From Emydura subglobosa (Eukaryota; Chordata; Testudines; Chelidae), in the NCBI GenBank assembly GCA_007922225.1, contig ML680047.1, forward strand, positions 25,686 to 89,685: 64,000 nucleotides of DNA, in the 5' to 3' direction. Within the stretch, counting starts at the first letter, position 1; every line of letters starts with the position of its first letter. The position numbers and the translations under genes are program-made. The notes below the pieces were generated by a model. It made no database searches and had not been told where the DNA came from. It saw only the letters and a list, made by a program, of their open reading frames with translations. Below are positions 11,796-23,900 of the stretch, in pieces.

Positions 11796-11909
11796 TCACC
11801 TAGTCCAGATGCTAGTGCGACTGTCCAGACTGGCAGCTGATTTGACACTGCAACGTTTCTTCACAATCATGTTGATGTAGGCTTTCATGATCTTTGTTAT
11901 CTCTCCCAC
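11796..11909 (-). CDS. MYO10-like: MYO10-like terminal exon with stop codon
   Basis: The exon has 37 codons plus TGA (stop at 11796-11798). It begins [19 protein letters not shown] and ends in a Ser/Thr/Arg-rich tail finishing SIWTR. KLMKAYI..IVKKR is the last helix of the FERM F3 lobe in MYO10. The tail after KKR differs from the MYO10 tail I remember, one reason to favour a paralogue. The acceptor is TTTTCTCTAG. It follows directly from ETSQ of the previous exon across a 9.8-kb intron. It is too short to show as a long open frame. Confidence 0.92.
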   Translation of the reverse strand: MGEITKIMKAYINMIVKKRCSVKSAASLDSRTSIWTR

Positions 11910-14900
11910 CTAGAGAAAAAATGAAAGGATGGGTAGGCAGATTGAAAACAGTAGTTAGATGTACAGTGCCCTTTGCGGAAAGACAGAGTCACTGCCCTGA
12001 AGTGCTGGTAATATATATATATTTACACGTGATAGTGAGGGCATGGGATGAGGAATAATGGGGGAGGAGGGGTTTACAGCGCTGTGATTATGCAGTGACT
12101 TTGGTTAGGAATGGACACAGCTCAGTAGATCTAATTATTTTTTAAAAGTACACACACAAACGATGTTAAAAACATTGAAGTTTCCAAGTCAGGAATTCAA
12201 AAGCATAGGAAATGAGGCCAAACTAAGATTGCATGGGCAACCTTAATTAGGCCCCTTTATGCATATCCATTATGATACAGTATTTAATTACAAAATGACA
12301 TGCTCTTTTTTCCATGAGGCCTGCCTCTTTCAGTGCAGAGGGAGGACAGCGCTCAGTGAATAAAGCAGCTGTTGAATAGTTCTTTTTCTCCTTATCATTC
12401 AATGTATGGCTCTGATTCTTTCTGTCACCTTCCAAACCCTACACTGAATACAGGATTACAGAAAAGCCCACAATGTCACACATTACCATAGTATCCGAGT
12501 GCTTCACAAAACCTCTCTCAGGGGACATCATTATTCTCACTTTATAGATGGAACTCAGAGACAGAGCTGAAGATCATAATTATGAAATGTCCACTAATTT
12601 TGGGTGCCAAAATTGAGATAATGAGGACCTGATTTTTCAAAGTTCTCAGCACTTTTATCTGCTGTAATAATAGTTCCCATTAACTGTGTGGGCTCCGCAC
12701 TTCTGCAAACCCAGCCTCAGGTACCTCCAGTTGGGTGCCCAGACAGTGATGATCAGTTATCAACCACCTGTAAAAAGTTTGGTTTAAGTGATTTGCTCAG
12801 TATCACAAAGGAAGCTGTGGCACAGGCAGGGACAGAATCCAATTCTCCAGGATGATACAGACCACTCGACAGTCCTTTCTCTTCCTGAAATCCACTGGTT
12901 CGTTCCCTACACACCTTCCAACTTCTACAGCAAATGAGGCAGGGGCCTACCAATAACCATATTCATTACACAACCTTGAGTTGTTCCCAGAATAGTGTTG
13001 AGATTGTGTGCTCACTAAGGCAGGAGTGGAAAAAATAGCATGTGATCATGTAGTTAAAGATTAAGCCTAAGGCAGAGACCCAGATGGAAAACTTCAGCCC
13101 CAAAACGTAATAATTTTGCAAAGTTATAAGCAAATGAAACAGAGTCTTAAAATGGAAAATGTTAGACAACCTTAACTACAACTGTCTCTACCAGCATTGC
13201 ATAAAATAAAAATAAAGAGGATAAAGGTAGAAGGAAATGAATATTAATGACTTACTTGTAGGTAATATAGAAGAATTGAATTTTTAGATGGGATTTACAG
13301 GAGGAGGGAACTGTGATTTGGTGGACCAGAGCAGAGAAGATATTAGAAATTCAGAGGTCAGATCTTACACGTAGATCCATCATTTTTACATTTGATAGAT
13401 TGGCTGCTGGGTGTTTAACTACCATCAAAATAAGCGGTTCAGATGAAGTCCTGAACCACTTACCATCCAACAGAACTACAAAAGCCTATCTCAGCTCGTA
13501 AAGGGACTGCAATAAAAACAGGAAATGTAACAGTACTCTACCCTCACGTAACAAACCCCAAAACAATTACTATGGGTATTCAGTGAGCAGTTGGTACCGA
13601 GGAACCAGAGGGACATCAACTGCCTTTCGGCTGAGGAACATGAGCTGATCATGTGACAGTCTGGGTCTTCTGTCTCATCTTACTAGGCACCAGGGAGGAT
13701 GCTATGTTCATCATAGGAGTGATGTGACTTCTGACTCCTTTCTGGCATCCTGACAAAAGGAAAAAAGGAGAACAGAAGGATACGGACCCTGGACTTCAGA
13801 AAAGAAGACTGACTCCCTCAGGGAGCTGATAGGCAGGATCCCTTGGGAGGCTATTATGAGGGGGAAGGAGTCCAAGACAGCTCAAGCATGCTCAAGCATG
13901 AAGAGGTGAAATCAGGAAGGTCAAAGCATAGTTGGAGTTGCAGCTAGCAAGGGATGTAAGGGTAAGGAGAAGGGTTTCTACAGGTATGTTAGCAACAAGA
14001 AAAAGGTCAGGGAAAATGTGGGCCCCTTACAGCATGGGCGAGGCAACCTAGGGACAGTTGATGTGGAAAAAGCTGAAGTGCTCAATGCTTTTTTTGCCTC
14101 TGTCTTCACAGGGTCACACGGTCAGCTCCCAGACTACTGCACTGGGCAGCACAGAATGGGGAGGAGGTGAGCAGCCATAAGTGCTGAAAGAACAGGTTTA
14201 GGACAGTTTGAAAGGCTGGACATGCACAAGTCCATGGAGCTGGATGCAATGCATCCGAGGGTGCTGAGGGAGTTGGCTGATGTGATTGTAGAGCCATTGG
14301 CCATTATCTTTGAAAACTTCTGGCAACTGGGGTAGGTCCCAGACAATTGGAAAAAATGCAAATATAGTGCCCATCTTCAAAAAAAGGGAGAAAGGAAGAT
14401 ACGAAGAACAACAGACCAGTCAGTCCCCAGAAAAATCATGGAGCAGGTCCTCAAAAAATCCATTTTGAGGCACTTGGAAGAGAGGAAGGTGATCAGGCAC
14501 AGTCAGCATGGATTCACCAAGGGCAAGTCATACCTGACCAACCTGATTGCTTTCTATGATGAGATGACTGGCTCTGTGGATGTAGGGAAAGTGGAGGACA
14601 TGATTTTAGCAACGCTTTTGATATGGTCTCCCACAGTATTCTCATCAGCAAGTTAAAGACGTATGTGTTGGATGAATAGACTTTAAGATGGATAAAAAGC
14701 ATGCTAGATCATTGGGCTGAACAGGTAGCGATCAATGGCTTGATATCTAGTTGGCAGCTGGTAACAAGCGGCGTGCCCCAGGGGTCGGTGCTGGGGCTGG
14801 TTTTGTTCAACATCTTCATTAATGATCTGGAGGATGAGGTAGATGGCACCCTCAGCAAGTTTGCAGATGACACTATGCTGGGGGGGCGCGGTAGATACCC

Positions 14901-17900
14901 TGGAGGGTAGGGATAGGATACAGAGTGACCTAGACAAATTGGAGGATTGGGCCAAAAAATCTGATGAGGTTCTACAAGGACAAGTACAGAAGAATCCCAT
15001 GCACTGCTACAGGACTGGAGATCAACTGGCTAGGCAGTATTTCTGCAGAAAAGGACCTGGGGGTAACAGTGGACAAGAAGCTGGATACGAATCAACAGTT
15101 TGCCCTTATTGCCAAGAAAGCTAATGGTATATTGGGCTGCGTTGGTAGAAGCACTGCTAGCAGATGGAGGGAAGTGATTATTCCCCTCTATTCAGTTCTT
15201 GTGAGGCCACATTTGGAGTACTGTGTCCAGTTTTGGGCCCCCCCCCCACTACAGGAAGGATGTGGACAAATTGGAGAAAGTCCAGTGGAGGGCAACAAAA
15301 ATGATTAGGGGGCTGGAGTACATGATTTTTGAGGAAAGGTTGAGGGACCAACTTGTTTAGTCTATGGAAGAGAAGAATGAAGAGGAATTTGATAGCAGCC
15401 TTTAACTACCTAAAAGACGGTTCCAGGGAGGATGGAGATGGGCTGTTCTCAGTGGTAGTAGATGACAGAACTAGGAGCAATTGTTTCAAGTTGCAGTGGG
15501 GGAGGTCTAGGGTGGATATTAGGAAAAGCTTTTTCACTAGGAGGGTAGTGAAGCACTGGAATGAATTACCTAGGGAGATGGTGGAATCTCCATCCTTAGA
15601 GGTTTTTAAGGCCCGGCTTGACAAAGCTCTGGCTGGAATGATTTAGTTGGGGTTGGTCCTGCTTTGAGCAGGAGGATAGATTAGATGACCTCCTGAAGTC
15701 CCTTCCAACCCTAATCTTCTATGATTCTATGACCAGCGGCCGCAGTTTGCCACCCTCCAATGCATACTTAAGTAGGTTACCTCCTTTTGTCCAAGACGGC
15801 ACTTCACTGGGTTAGCAGTGAGGCCAGCATCCCAGAGGGCCTCAAACACATGAGTGTAGTGCTGAAAGTAGTCTTCCCAGATACTGCTGTAGTTTACAAT
15901 GGCGTCTATGTAGGCGGCTGCATACTGAACATGGGGTTGTAGCACCTTGTTCATTAAGCGCTGAAATGAAGCGGTGGCCCGGTGTAGTCTGAAGGGCATG
16001 GTCACAAATTGAAAGAGCCCGAACGGTGTGGGGAAGGTGGTTTTCATGCGAGAATTAGGTATCAGGATCTGTCAGTATTCCTTTGTTAAGTCTAGGGTGG
16101 ACAGAAATTTAGCACCTCCTAGCCATTCCAACAGCTTCTCAATGTGCAGCCTTGGGTATGTGTTGAAGCGGGAGATGGTGTCGACTTTCCAGAAATCAAT
16201 GCAGAATCGAATGGCTTTGCCAGGCTTCAGTACCAAGATGATTGGGCTTCTCCACTCACTTCTTGATTCTTCAACCAGTCCCATCTCAAGTATTGCTTCC
16301 AGTTCTTGCTGTACAGCAGCCTACATCTTACCGGGGAGGGGCCGGTGGTCATCCATCATCTTCTGCCCAGGCTGCATCATGATGTGATGGCTCAGGAGGT
16401 TAGTCCGCCCAGGATGAGTTGACAAAACGTCTGGGTAGTCCCACAGGAAGCGTTGTAGCTGCTCGTGTTGCACGGGGCTAAGGCCCTCTTCTAATACTGC
16501 CAGTCTTGGGTCCTGGGGTTCCCTGGCTAGAGGTTCCAGTTCAGGCTTCAGTGTTGTTTGCACTATCCATAAGGTCTCCCTGGTCTTCCAGGCTTTCAAC
16601 ACATTTACATAGTGTACGCATACTTCCTTCTGTCGCTCTGTGTAGCAAGAGGGCGTGGCGTACCTCAAAGATGGACAGGGAGGGACGGCCTGACCCCTGG
16701 TGGGTGTAACCAAAACAACCTGGCCCGCCCCACCGGAAGTTAAGGGGCAGGACAGGAAGTATAAAAGCTGAGCCAGCTAGCTCAGTTTGGAGGAAGCTGT
16801 TGGAGGGGAAGGACATCTCTCCACTGGTGCCGCCAGCCCAGCTGGACTACTGCCCTGCTGGGGAGCTACCAGAGCTGTCTGTCTGTGACTTGGAGAAGCT
16901 GCCTGCTGGGGATGACCTAGAGGAGCTACCGGCTGCCTCTGACGCTGAGGGTCTGTGGGCGCTACCCCTGGCTATCTACTCTGAGGAGACTGAAGGCACC
17001 GCGGAGGCACAGGCACTCCAGGGAAAGGGGAAAGGAAGTAGCCCAGTGGGGCTGGACAACTGCCCAGTTGTGTGGTGTCCTGGAGCTGCGTCAGCGAGTT
17101 GCAGCTGGAGCCCCGCTGACCCAGTGACAGAACACTCTGACACTGTTAGGGACCTAGGCTGGGATGCAGTGGAGTCAGGTGGGCCTGCAACCCCCTTTCC
17201 CTCTTTCCACAGCTGGGGTGGTCAGCCTCATCCTGGCCTCTAAAGCCTTAGAGGCCTATACACTGCTTGTTTGCCCTGCATAGGGCTAGAGACTGCTTGT
17301 TCGCCCCACCCTGCCTAAGTGCTGGGAGCTCAAGACTGCTTGCTTACCCCCCACCCTGCCTGAGGGCTTGGGCTACTGAGTTCTTGCTTGCCCTGCCTAG
17401 GGCTAGAAACTGCACAGGCACCTGTAGCCTGCAGAAGGGGCCAGGACCTCTTCCCCAAATGCTAATTCCCCATTTTAGCCTGCATCCAGAGGAATGCAGT
17501 AGCGAGAGGGTGTGGCCTCCCTCCCAGATGGACAGGGAGAGACAGCCTGACTCCCTACACCCTGGCAAACTGACCTCATCGTCCACTGGACTTATGTGAT
17601 GAGACATTTCAAAGGGGCCTTGCCACTTGACCAGGAGCTTTGAGTCAGTGGAAGGTAACAAAAGCAGGACCCGGTCCCTGGGTTCAAAGGTGTGTGTCTT
17701 TGTCCCCCAATTGTATTGCTGCTCCTGTTTCCATTGGGCCCATATCAAGTTCTCCTGTGCAAAGGCCCACAGGGTCCAGCGTGGGTCCTGGAGTCTTAGA
17801 ATATACTGGGAGGTTCCCAGGATGTTCATTTCTTGTGCCTCCCAATCTACCCTAAGGAGGTTGAGTATTCCTCGAGGTTGCCTCCCATAAAGGAGCTCAA

Positions 17901-20900
17901 AGAGAGAGAACCTGGTTGAGGCCTAGGGGACCTCCCTTATAGCAAAAAGCAGGACTGGCAGCAGTAAATCCCAGTGTCTGAGATCATCTTCTACAAACTT
18001 GCAGAGCATAAGCTTCAAGGTTCCATTGAAACATTCGACCCATCCATCTGTTTGCGGGTGATGTCCTGAGCATCTGGATGTTCATGAGATGGCACAACTC
18101 TGCCGTTAGTTTGGAGGAGACATTAGTGCCTTGGTTGGTTAAGATTTCCTTTGGTATTCTGAGCCGGGCAAAGATCTTCACCAGCTCTGTAGCAATATTT
18201 GGGGTCATCTCTGAGTGCAGGGGGACAGTCCTGCTGAAAGTGTCCCTCTTGGCCACATTCCCAGCAGTGGTCATGTGCTCCTTCTGTCCGAAGGCCTTCT
18301 TGCAATGAATTTGGGCTTTCCTATGGGTTCCTCTCACCTCCAGTCTCTGCTTGGTGGAGGAACCACTGGCATTCAGAGCTGGGGCCTGGAGGGGTGTGGG
18401 AGCTCCCTTGGCTCAGTCTTGTGGCGTTCCTCTCTTGATAGTCTGTCTCCCCTCTGTGGACTCCTGAGTCCATGGGTCTCTGAGGCCATGGGTTTGCCCT
18501 GTCAGCCAGAGAGACCGCCTCCACCAGTTGTTGGGCAGTGTTGCTGAGCGGACTGCTCCAAGGTGATGGCCTCAGCAACCTGGATTTCTGTTGGCTGCTG
18601 ATTCTAGCCAGTGCCAGCAGTCATCCCGGATCTGCTGGACCACGGCCCCAGGCATGGCCCCAGGTGGATACTGTATGTGGTAGAGTCTTGGGGCTGACGT
18701 CAGCTTGGTCCATGATGGCTGCCTTGACCTAAGGATGTCCTGGCGGTTGAGGTTGCAATAGGCGGCTTGGGCACAGCCCATCAAGTATGGTGTTAGGAGG
18801 CTGGCCCAGTGTTCAGGTGGCCACCTGGCGGTGGTGGTGACTCATCTGACGGTTACAAGGAATGCTTCGGGGTCGTCCTGTGGGCCCATCTTCATCAGAC
18901 ACACTGGTAGACTCATTAAACTGACTCCCGTCTCTGACCCCATCGAGGTGGGAGCAGATGGTGTGGTCAGCCACAACAGTGCTGCTATCTGTTTGGACCA
19001 GCTGTGCCTAGTCTCCCTGGTATTGGGCAGTCAACTCCCGCATCAGCTGTTACTGCTGCTGCAGGGCCATCTGCTAGAGTAGCTGGTCTTGCTGCTGTTT
19101 GCTGTTGGGTGGCCTCTTGCTGTTGACTTTCCAAGAGCCAATTAACATTTTTGTCAATTTCCATTTTGGGCAGTGTTACAGTTAGGCAGGTAAGGGAGGG
19201 GTTATTCTCTCCATGATCCCCTCCCCCAGGGCCTTTCCTCAGAGCCGGACCGCTGCCTGCATTCTCTACCATGTGTCGCGGGGGTGAGCCCACCCCATTC
19301 CCCCTTGATGGGAAAGTCTGGGGAGTGAAGGAGGGTGCGGAACATCCCTTCGGGCGCAGTCTACCAGACTGGCCCCCTCTCAGCCGTATATCTCATGGTC
19401 CGAATCCGGGTGGCTGCCCCTAATGTCGGGGCAGCGCGGCTTCGTGGCCCATGTCAGTAATTGCCCTCAGGTCAAGGCTGTGAGGTCTAGCAGCCAAAGT
19501 CAATAGTTGCCCCTGAGTCGGGGCTCTTTGGCCTAGCGGCCAGAGTCAATAGTACTGCCCAGGGGTACAAGGCAGTATGCAGTCTGTTGCCCTGGTCCTC
19601 ACACAGGGCGGGTCAAGTAAGCAGTCTATAGCAACTGCAGGGAATTGTGTACCTCTGCAGTCTGACGCTCAGGTCGGGGGTTACAGTCACCCCAAGGTCG
19701 GGGGGGGGAGGGGAAGTAAGGGGACACAGGCCCGCCTGACTCCACTGTGTTCCAGCCCAGGGCCCTGTTCATGATGGGGATGGTCCCTACACAGGTCAGC
19801 AGGGATCCCACCTCAACACACTGACCTGTTGCAGTCAGGAGATACCACTCACACCGTCCCCCTGGGCCACTTCCTGCTGTGTCTCCTGACGGTGTTGTCC
19901 GGATCTCATCAGGGCCTTTGGGTTTCCTGGCATCAGTAGCTCCCTCGGCGTCTGACTCCAGGCAGTCGGCTGTGGGCAGCAGGCCTCTCTTCGGGTCTCC
20001 AGTTCCCTCAGCTAGGGGCTGAAGCGACTCCCTGCTTGGAGTCTCCACCGAGCATCCTCTCTTCTTGGTGGTCAGCCTGGAATGAGCTGGGCTGCTCCCT
20101 TTCATGCTAGGGCGACAGTTGGAGCATGCCCAGCAGAGCCTGGGGTGCGGGACTTCCACCACCCATAGTGGATGGTTAACTCTTTCATCACAGAACAGTT
20201 CTTGAAGAGGTAGAGGGTTGGTGGGGTGGGAGGGAGGGATAGATACAAACCGGAGGGTGTCCTCCGTTACTGTACTGAGTACCCAACGGTCCGATGTTAT
20301 GGAAGACCATGCAGGGTGGAAGGGTGATTGGTGGTCCAAAACCAAAAGGGGGGATGGATCCTGGTTCAAGACTACATAACTATATTATTTTCCTATGTGA
20401 ATTGTTTCAGTTGGCCTGTCTCATTCTTGAAGGGCACTGAGGAGCACCCAATAAGTGAGAACTAATTCTCACTTGCAAAGTTCAAACCTTTGTCTAGTTC
20501 TAATAAATCACAATGGATTCATAATGGACCTGGGATAGTTACACTGAATGCACAGCAGGAACATTCTGTTACACATTGTGGCACTCTATACCTCGAAGAA
20601 GCATCCTGGAACTCCCGTATTCAACACTCTCATATAATTATGGTATGTTTTGTACAAAGTATACCTTGTGATGTATCATTTTAAAAGTCTTGATCTGTTG
20701 ACCATTAATATCCTGTTGTATGTGCTATCATTATATGTGACGTTATGAAGCATTCCTATATATGTCACTGAAATATGTTGTGAGGTTGGGAACACCCAAA
20801 ACCAGCCTTTTAGATACACCAACAGAATACCCACACACCATTAATGGCTCATCAGCACCCATCAAGAAACAAATCCACTGTCCTAGAGCCTTCACGGAAG

Positions 20901-23900
20901 AGGCATGTACACAATGGGGGCAGACTAACCCACGTTACAGCAAAGATCTTTCCAGGAAGCTGGAAGAAAATATAAAAGAGGGGAAGTGAAATCATCACTT
21001 GGCCTCTCTCCACTCCAACTCAACACCTGGAGAAATGTCTGGAGGACAAAGATTTTGAATGGGGTAAAGGGGTCTCAGGCTGGAAAAGAGTCCCAGCCGG
21101 ATACTGAGGAACTATACCATCTGTCAGGGTGAGACATTGCTTCATTCAAATAATGTTTAGTTTATAGAACTTAGATGGTTAATTTATTTATTTTTATTAG
21201 GTAACCAACTCTGATCTCTATGCTTGCTACTTATAATCACTTAACATCTATCTTTCTGTAGTTAATAAATCTTTTTATTTTACTTAAAACAGCATGTTTT
21301 GGTTGAAGTGCTTGGGAAATCTCAGCTCAGTTTACAAAGGCTAGTGTGTGTTCTCTCCACACTGAGGGAGGGGTGGACTGGTTAATGAACTTTCACTGAC
21401 TGGGCTTCTGCCCAGTACAAGATGGTACAGTTCTGGAGTGCAAGGCTGGAGAGTTGGGGGGAATTGGCTGGAGCTTCCCTATTGATGATTCAGGAGTGCC
21501 TGGGAGATCATTCATGTAACTAAGTTGGGTGTGTCCCTGCTTGTGTATGTCTGTGTAAGTGCAGTACTTGCCAGAGGTTTGTGGCTTGACACAGCATCAC
21601 AATGTGAGAGGGATACCCCATGTTGGAGGGACAGAGAACCCAGCGGTCCTACAGTCCAGGTCGCACCCGAGGACCCTATCACACACACATACCTGAGAGG
21701 TTTCAAAGAACATCTCTCGTTCTTCCACTGTAATTTTGAAGGTGTTGGGCTGTGGAGCTCCGAAGAAAACAATGTGCTCATACTGGAAAGTTTCCAGCGA
21801 TTTAGGATCTCCCCGTTTGTATACAGACACATTTTCTGTGCTGACTCCAAGCCAGAGATCATTTGGAAATCCACCTTCCTTACACTGTAGAGAACAAAAA
21901 ACTCAGATTAACAGCAGTACTCCAAATGGGAAAGAAAACATGGGGATACACTCCTGCATTGCTGCAAGGGAGGTCTGAGGGCGTGTCTACACTGAGCTGC
22001 AGGTGTAACTCCCAGCTTCTGGAGACATACCCACACTAGCTCTGATTGATCTGGCATGCTAAAAATGGCAGTGTAGGCCTTGTAGTGCAGGCAGAAGGAG
22101 GAAGCTAGCCACCACATGTACATGTCCATCCAAGATATTAGCATGTACAGAAGACAGCTAGGTGCTCACGCTGCCACAATGGCACTGCTATATTTAGCAC
22201 CCTAGCTCAATGAGAGCTAGGGCGGGTATGTCTCCTCATGCTGGAATTACATTCCCAGCTCCAAGTGTAGACATACCCTAAATCAAACAGTAGAGCATGG
22301 GGATTTTGAGTGAACAGTGCAGACTATGTGTGTGCAGTGCCTCTGTACTCATTCTTATCTTTCCTTCTAATTCTGTAACCCTATAAGGTAGGTTAAGAAA
22401 GAGTTAACATGCATATTTAAAAAAAAAAATCAAACACAGGGCAAGGCCTGAGTTCTTGCTCCCTCTGGACAACACAGAACTCCTCAGTAGGAGATATGGG
22501 ACTTCAGTCCTACAGCATCTCTTGCTGGAAAGATTTAGGAGTGAGCTGTGAGGTCCCTACCTCTCACCTACCTCATCCAGTGCCTTCTGCTGCATGAAAC
22601 AGGGAATAATCTATGTTCACAACTAGAAATCTTTAACAGCAGCAATTTCTGCTGGGAAAAACTGAGTGGGCCAGCTGCAAGATCCCCACAGCCAAAGCTC
22701 CTACCCCAATTTTCAGGGCTTCATGTGCATGTGACACCGCACCTAAATTCTGCTCCAGATTCCCCAGTTTCTGTGGAACTGCTGTCCTATAGTCTGTGAC
22801 AAAATGAAAATTCAGCAGGAGCTTAAAACAAATATGTAAATAGCCATAAGCCAGGTTTGTACTGAGGTAAATATTATGCTGAGTAATGTAATGCACCATT
22901 GACTGTGTTATTCATTTAAAAGCCTCCTTTGGAGTGCTGCAGAAAGGATTGGCGCTTTTTTCACAAAAGATGATGGAAAATCACCTCCTGCCTTGTTTTG
23001 TACCTTCCTTTCTCACACCACCAGCTTCACGGGCCAAGGAAGGTCCCAAGTTGTCTCTCTCTCTTTCAAAGTGGGAGTGTCCATGTCTCCTTTCCCATCC
23101 AGCAGAATACTCACTGGTGTCTAGACTAACTGGAGTGTTTGCTTAGTGCAGTCAGATAGAATGGAGCATGTTAACTAGAGGTTCTCTAGGCTACCCAGCA
23201 TAACAGACATTTTTCATTCCTGACAGTAGTTGTTACTTGAGTTTATACACCTCTCACCTCAACATCAAAGAGTGTTGAGCCATAGCCTGGCCATTCCTTT
23301 ACAATGGACATGTACTTCACCATAGCCTGGTGCTGAGACAGTCCCTGCAACTTGCTCCATTTCTGCATTATGCTGGCCCGAGCAGCTGAGAGCTCCTCTT
23401 TCACCCACATTTCCATCATCTGCTCTTCTTCCGCCTTCTGTTTTTTTACTGAGCCTGTCTTGAAACCATATTTCAATGTTCCTTCCAGAAAGCTGGTCCG
23501 TCTCCTCTCCAGAGCATGACTGCTTGTGCTGCTACTTTTTGTTGATTGCAGGATTTTGGATTTTAGCCTGTTCACTGGGTAAATGCCATCAAGGGTCCAG
23601 GTGATTTTGGAATAGTCTCCATGAAGGTACTGCAGCCTTAGGGCTGCCAGGTGCTGCAGTGTCTCCTCTGGGGCAGGAAAGTGCCCATAAATAAGACTCT
23701 CATGAGCCTATAAATGTAAAAAACAAACCAACCATAATTTATAACCTTATCTGTCTCTCTATGGTGCTCAACCTTGTGACATCTGCCTCAATATCTAGCA
23801 ATCCCAGCAAAGAAGTGCTTACAGTTAGGATGTCTGACTAGCAGTTACCGTAAGCAGGACAAATGAAACCAGAAAGAATTAAAGAAATGAAAATAGAAAA

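Larger units (their letters stand above)
15735..20250 (-). mobile_element. Degraded Ty3/gypsy retrotransposon, Gmr1-like domain order
   Basis: Read on the minus strand the order is gag start (19293-18985, [17 protein letters not shown]), capsid pieces (18784-18321), CCHC zinc knuckle [14 protein letters not shown] (about 18240-18281), integrase core ([18 protein letters not shown], 18230-18170), integrase C-terminus ([19 protein letters not shown], 17760-17600), then the pre-RT linker ([13 protein letters not shown]) and RT (16713-15735). Integrase before RT is the order known from Gmr1-type elements, opposite to ordinary gypsy. The RT active site reads YIDA instead of YIDD (about 15897-15911). 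RNase H and the 3' LTR are missing; the element stops at a CR1 tail. Protease is not found. Confidence 0.8.

Noticed and set aside
19626..20369. 247-codon minus-strand frame as a host gene
   Set aside because: It spans the gypsy 5' region and a possible DIRS scrap; no protein family or consistent codon signal along its length.
21512..21890. 120- and 121-codon frames on both strands across the F3 exon
   Set aside because: The protein-coding reading is the spliced minus frame of exon 21693-21884; these are shadows running into the LTR.
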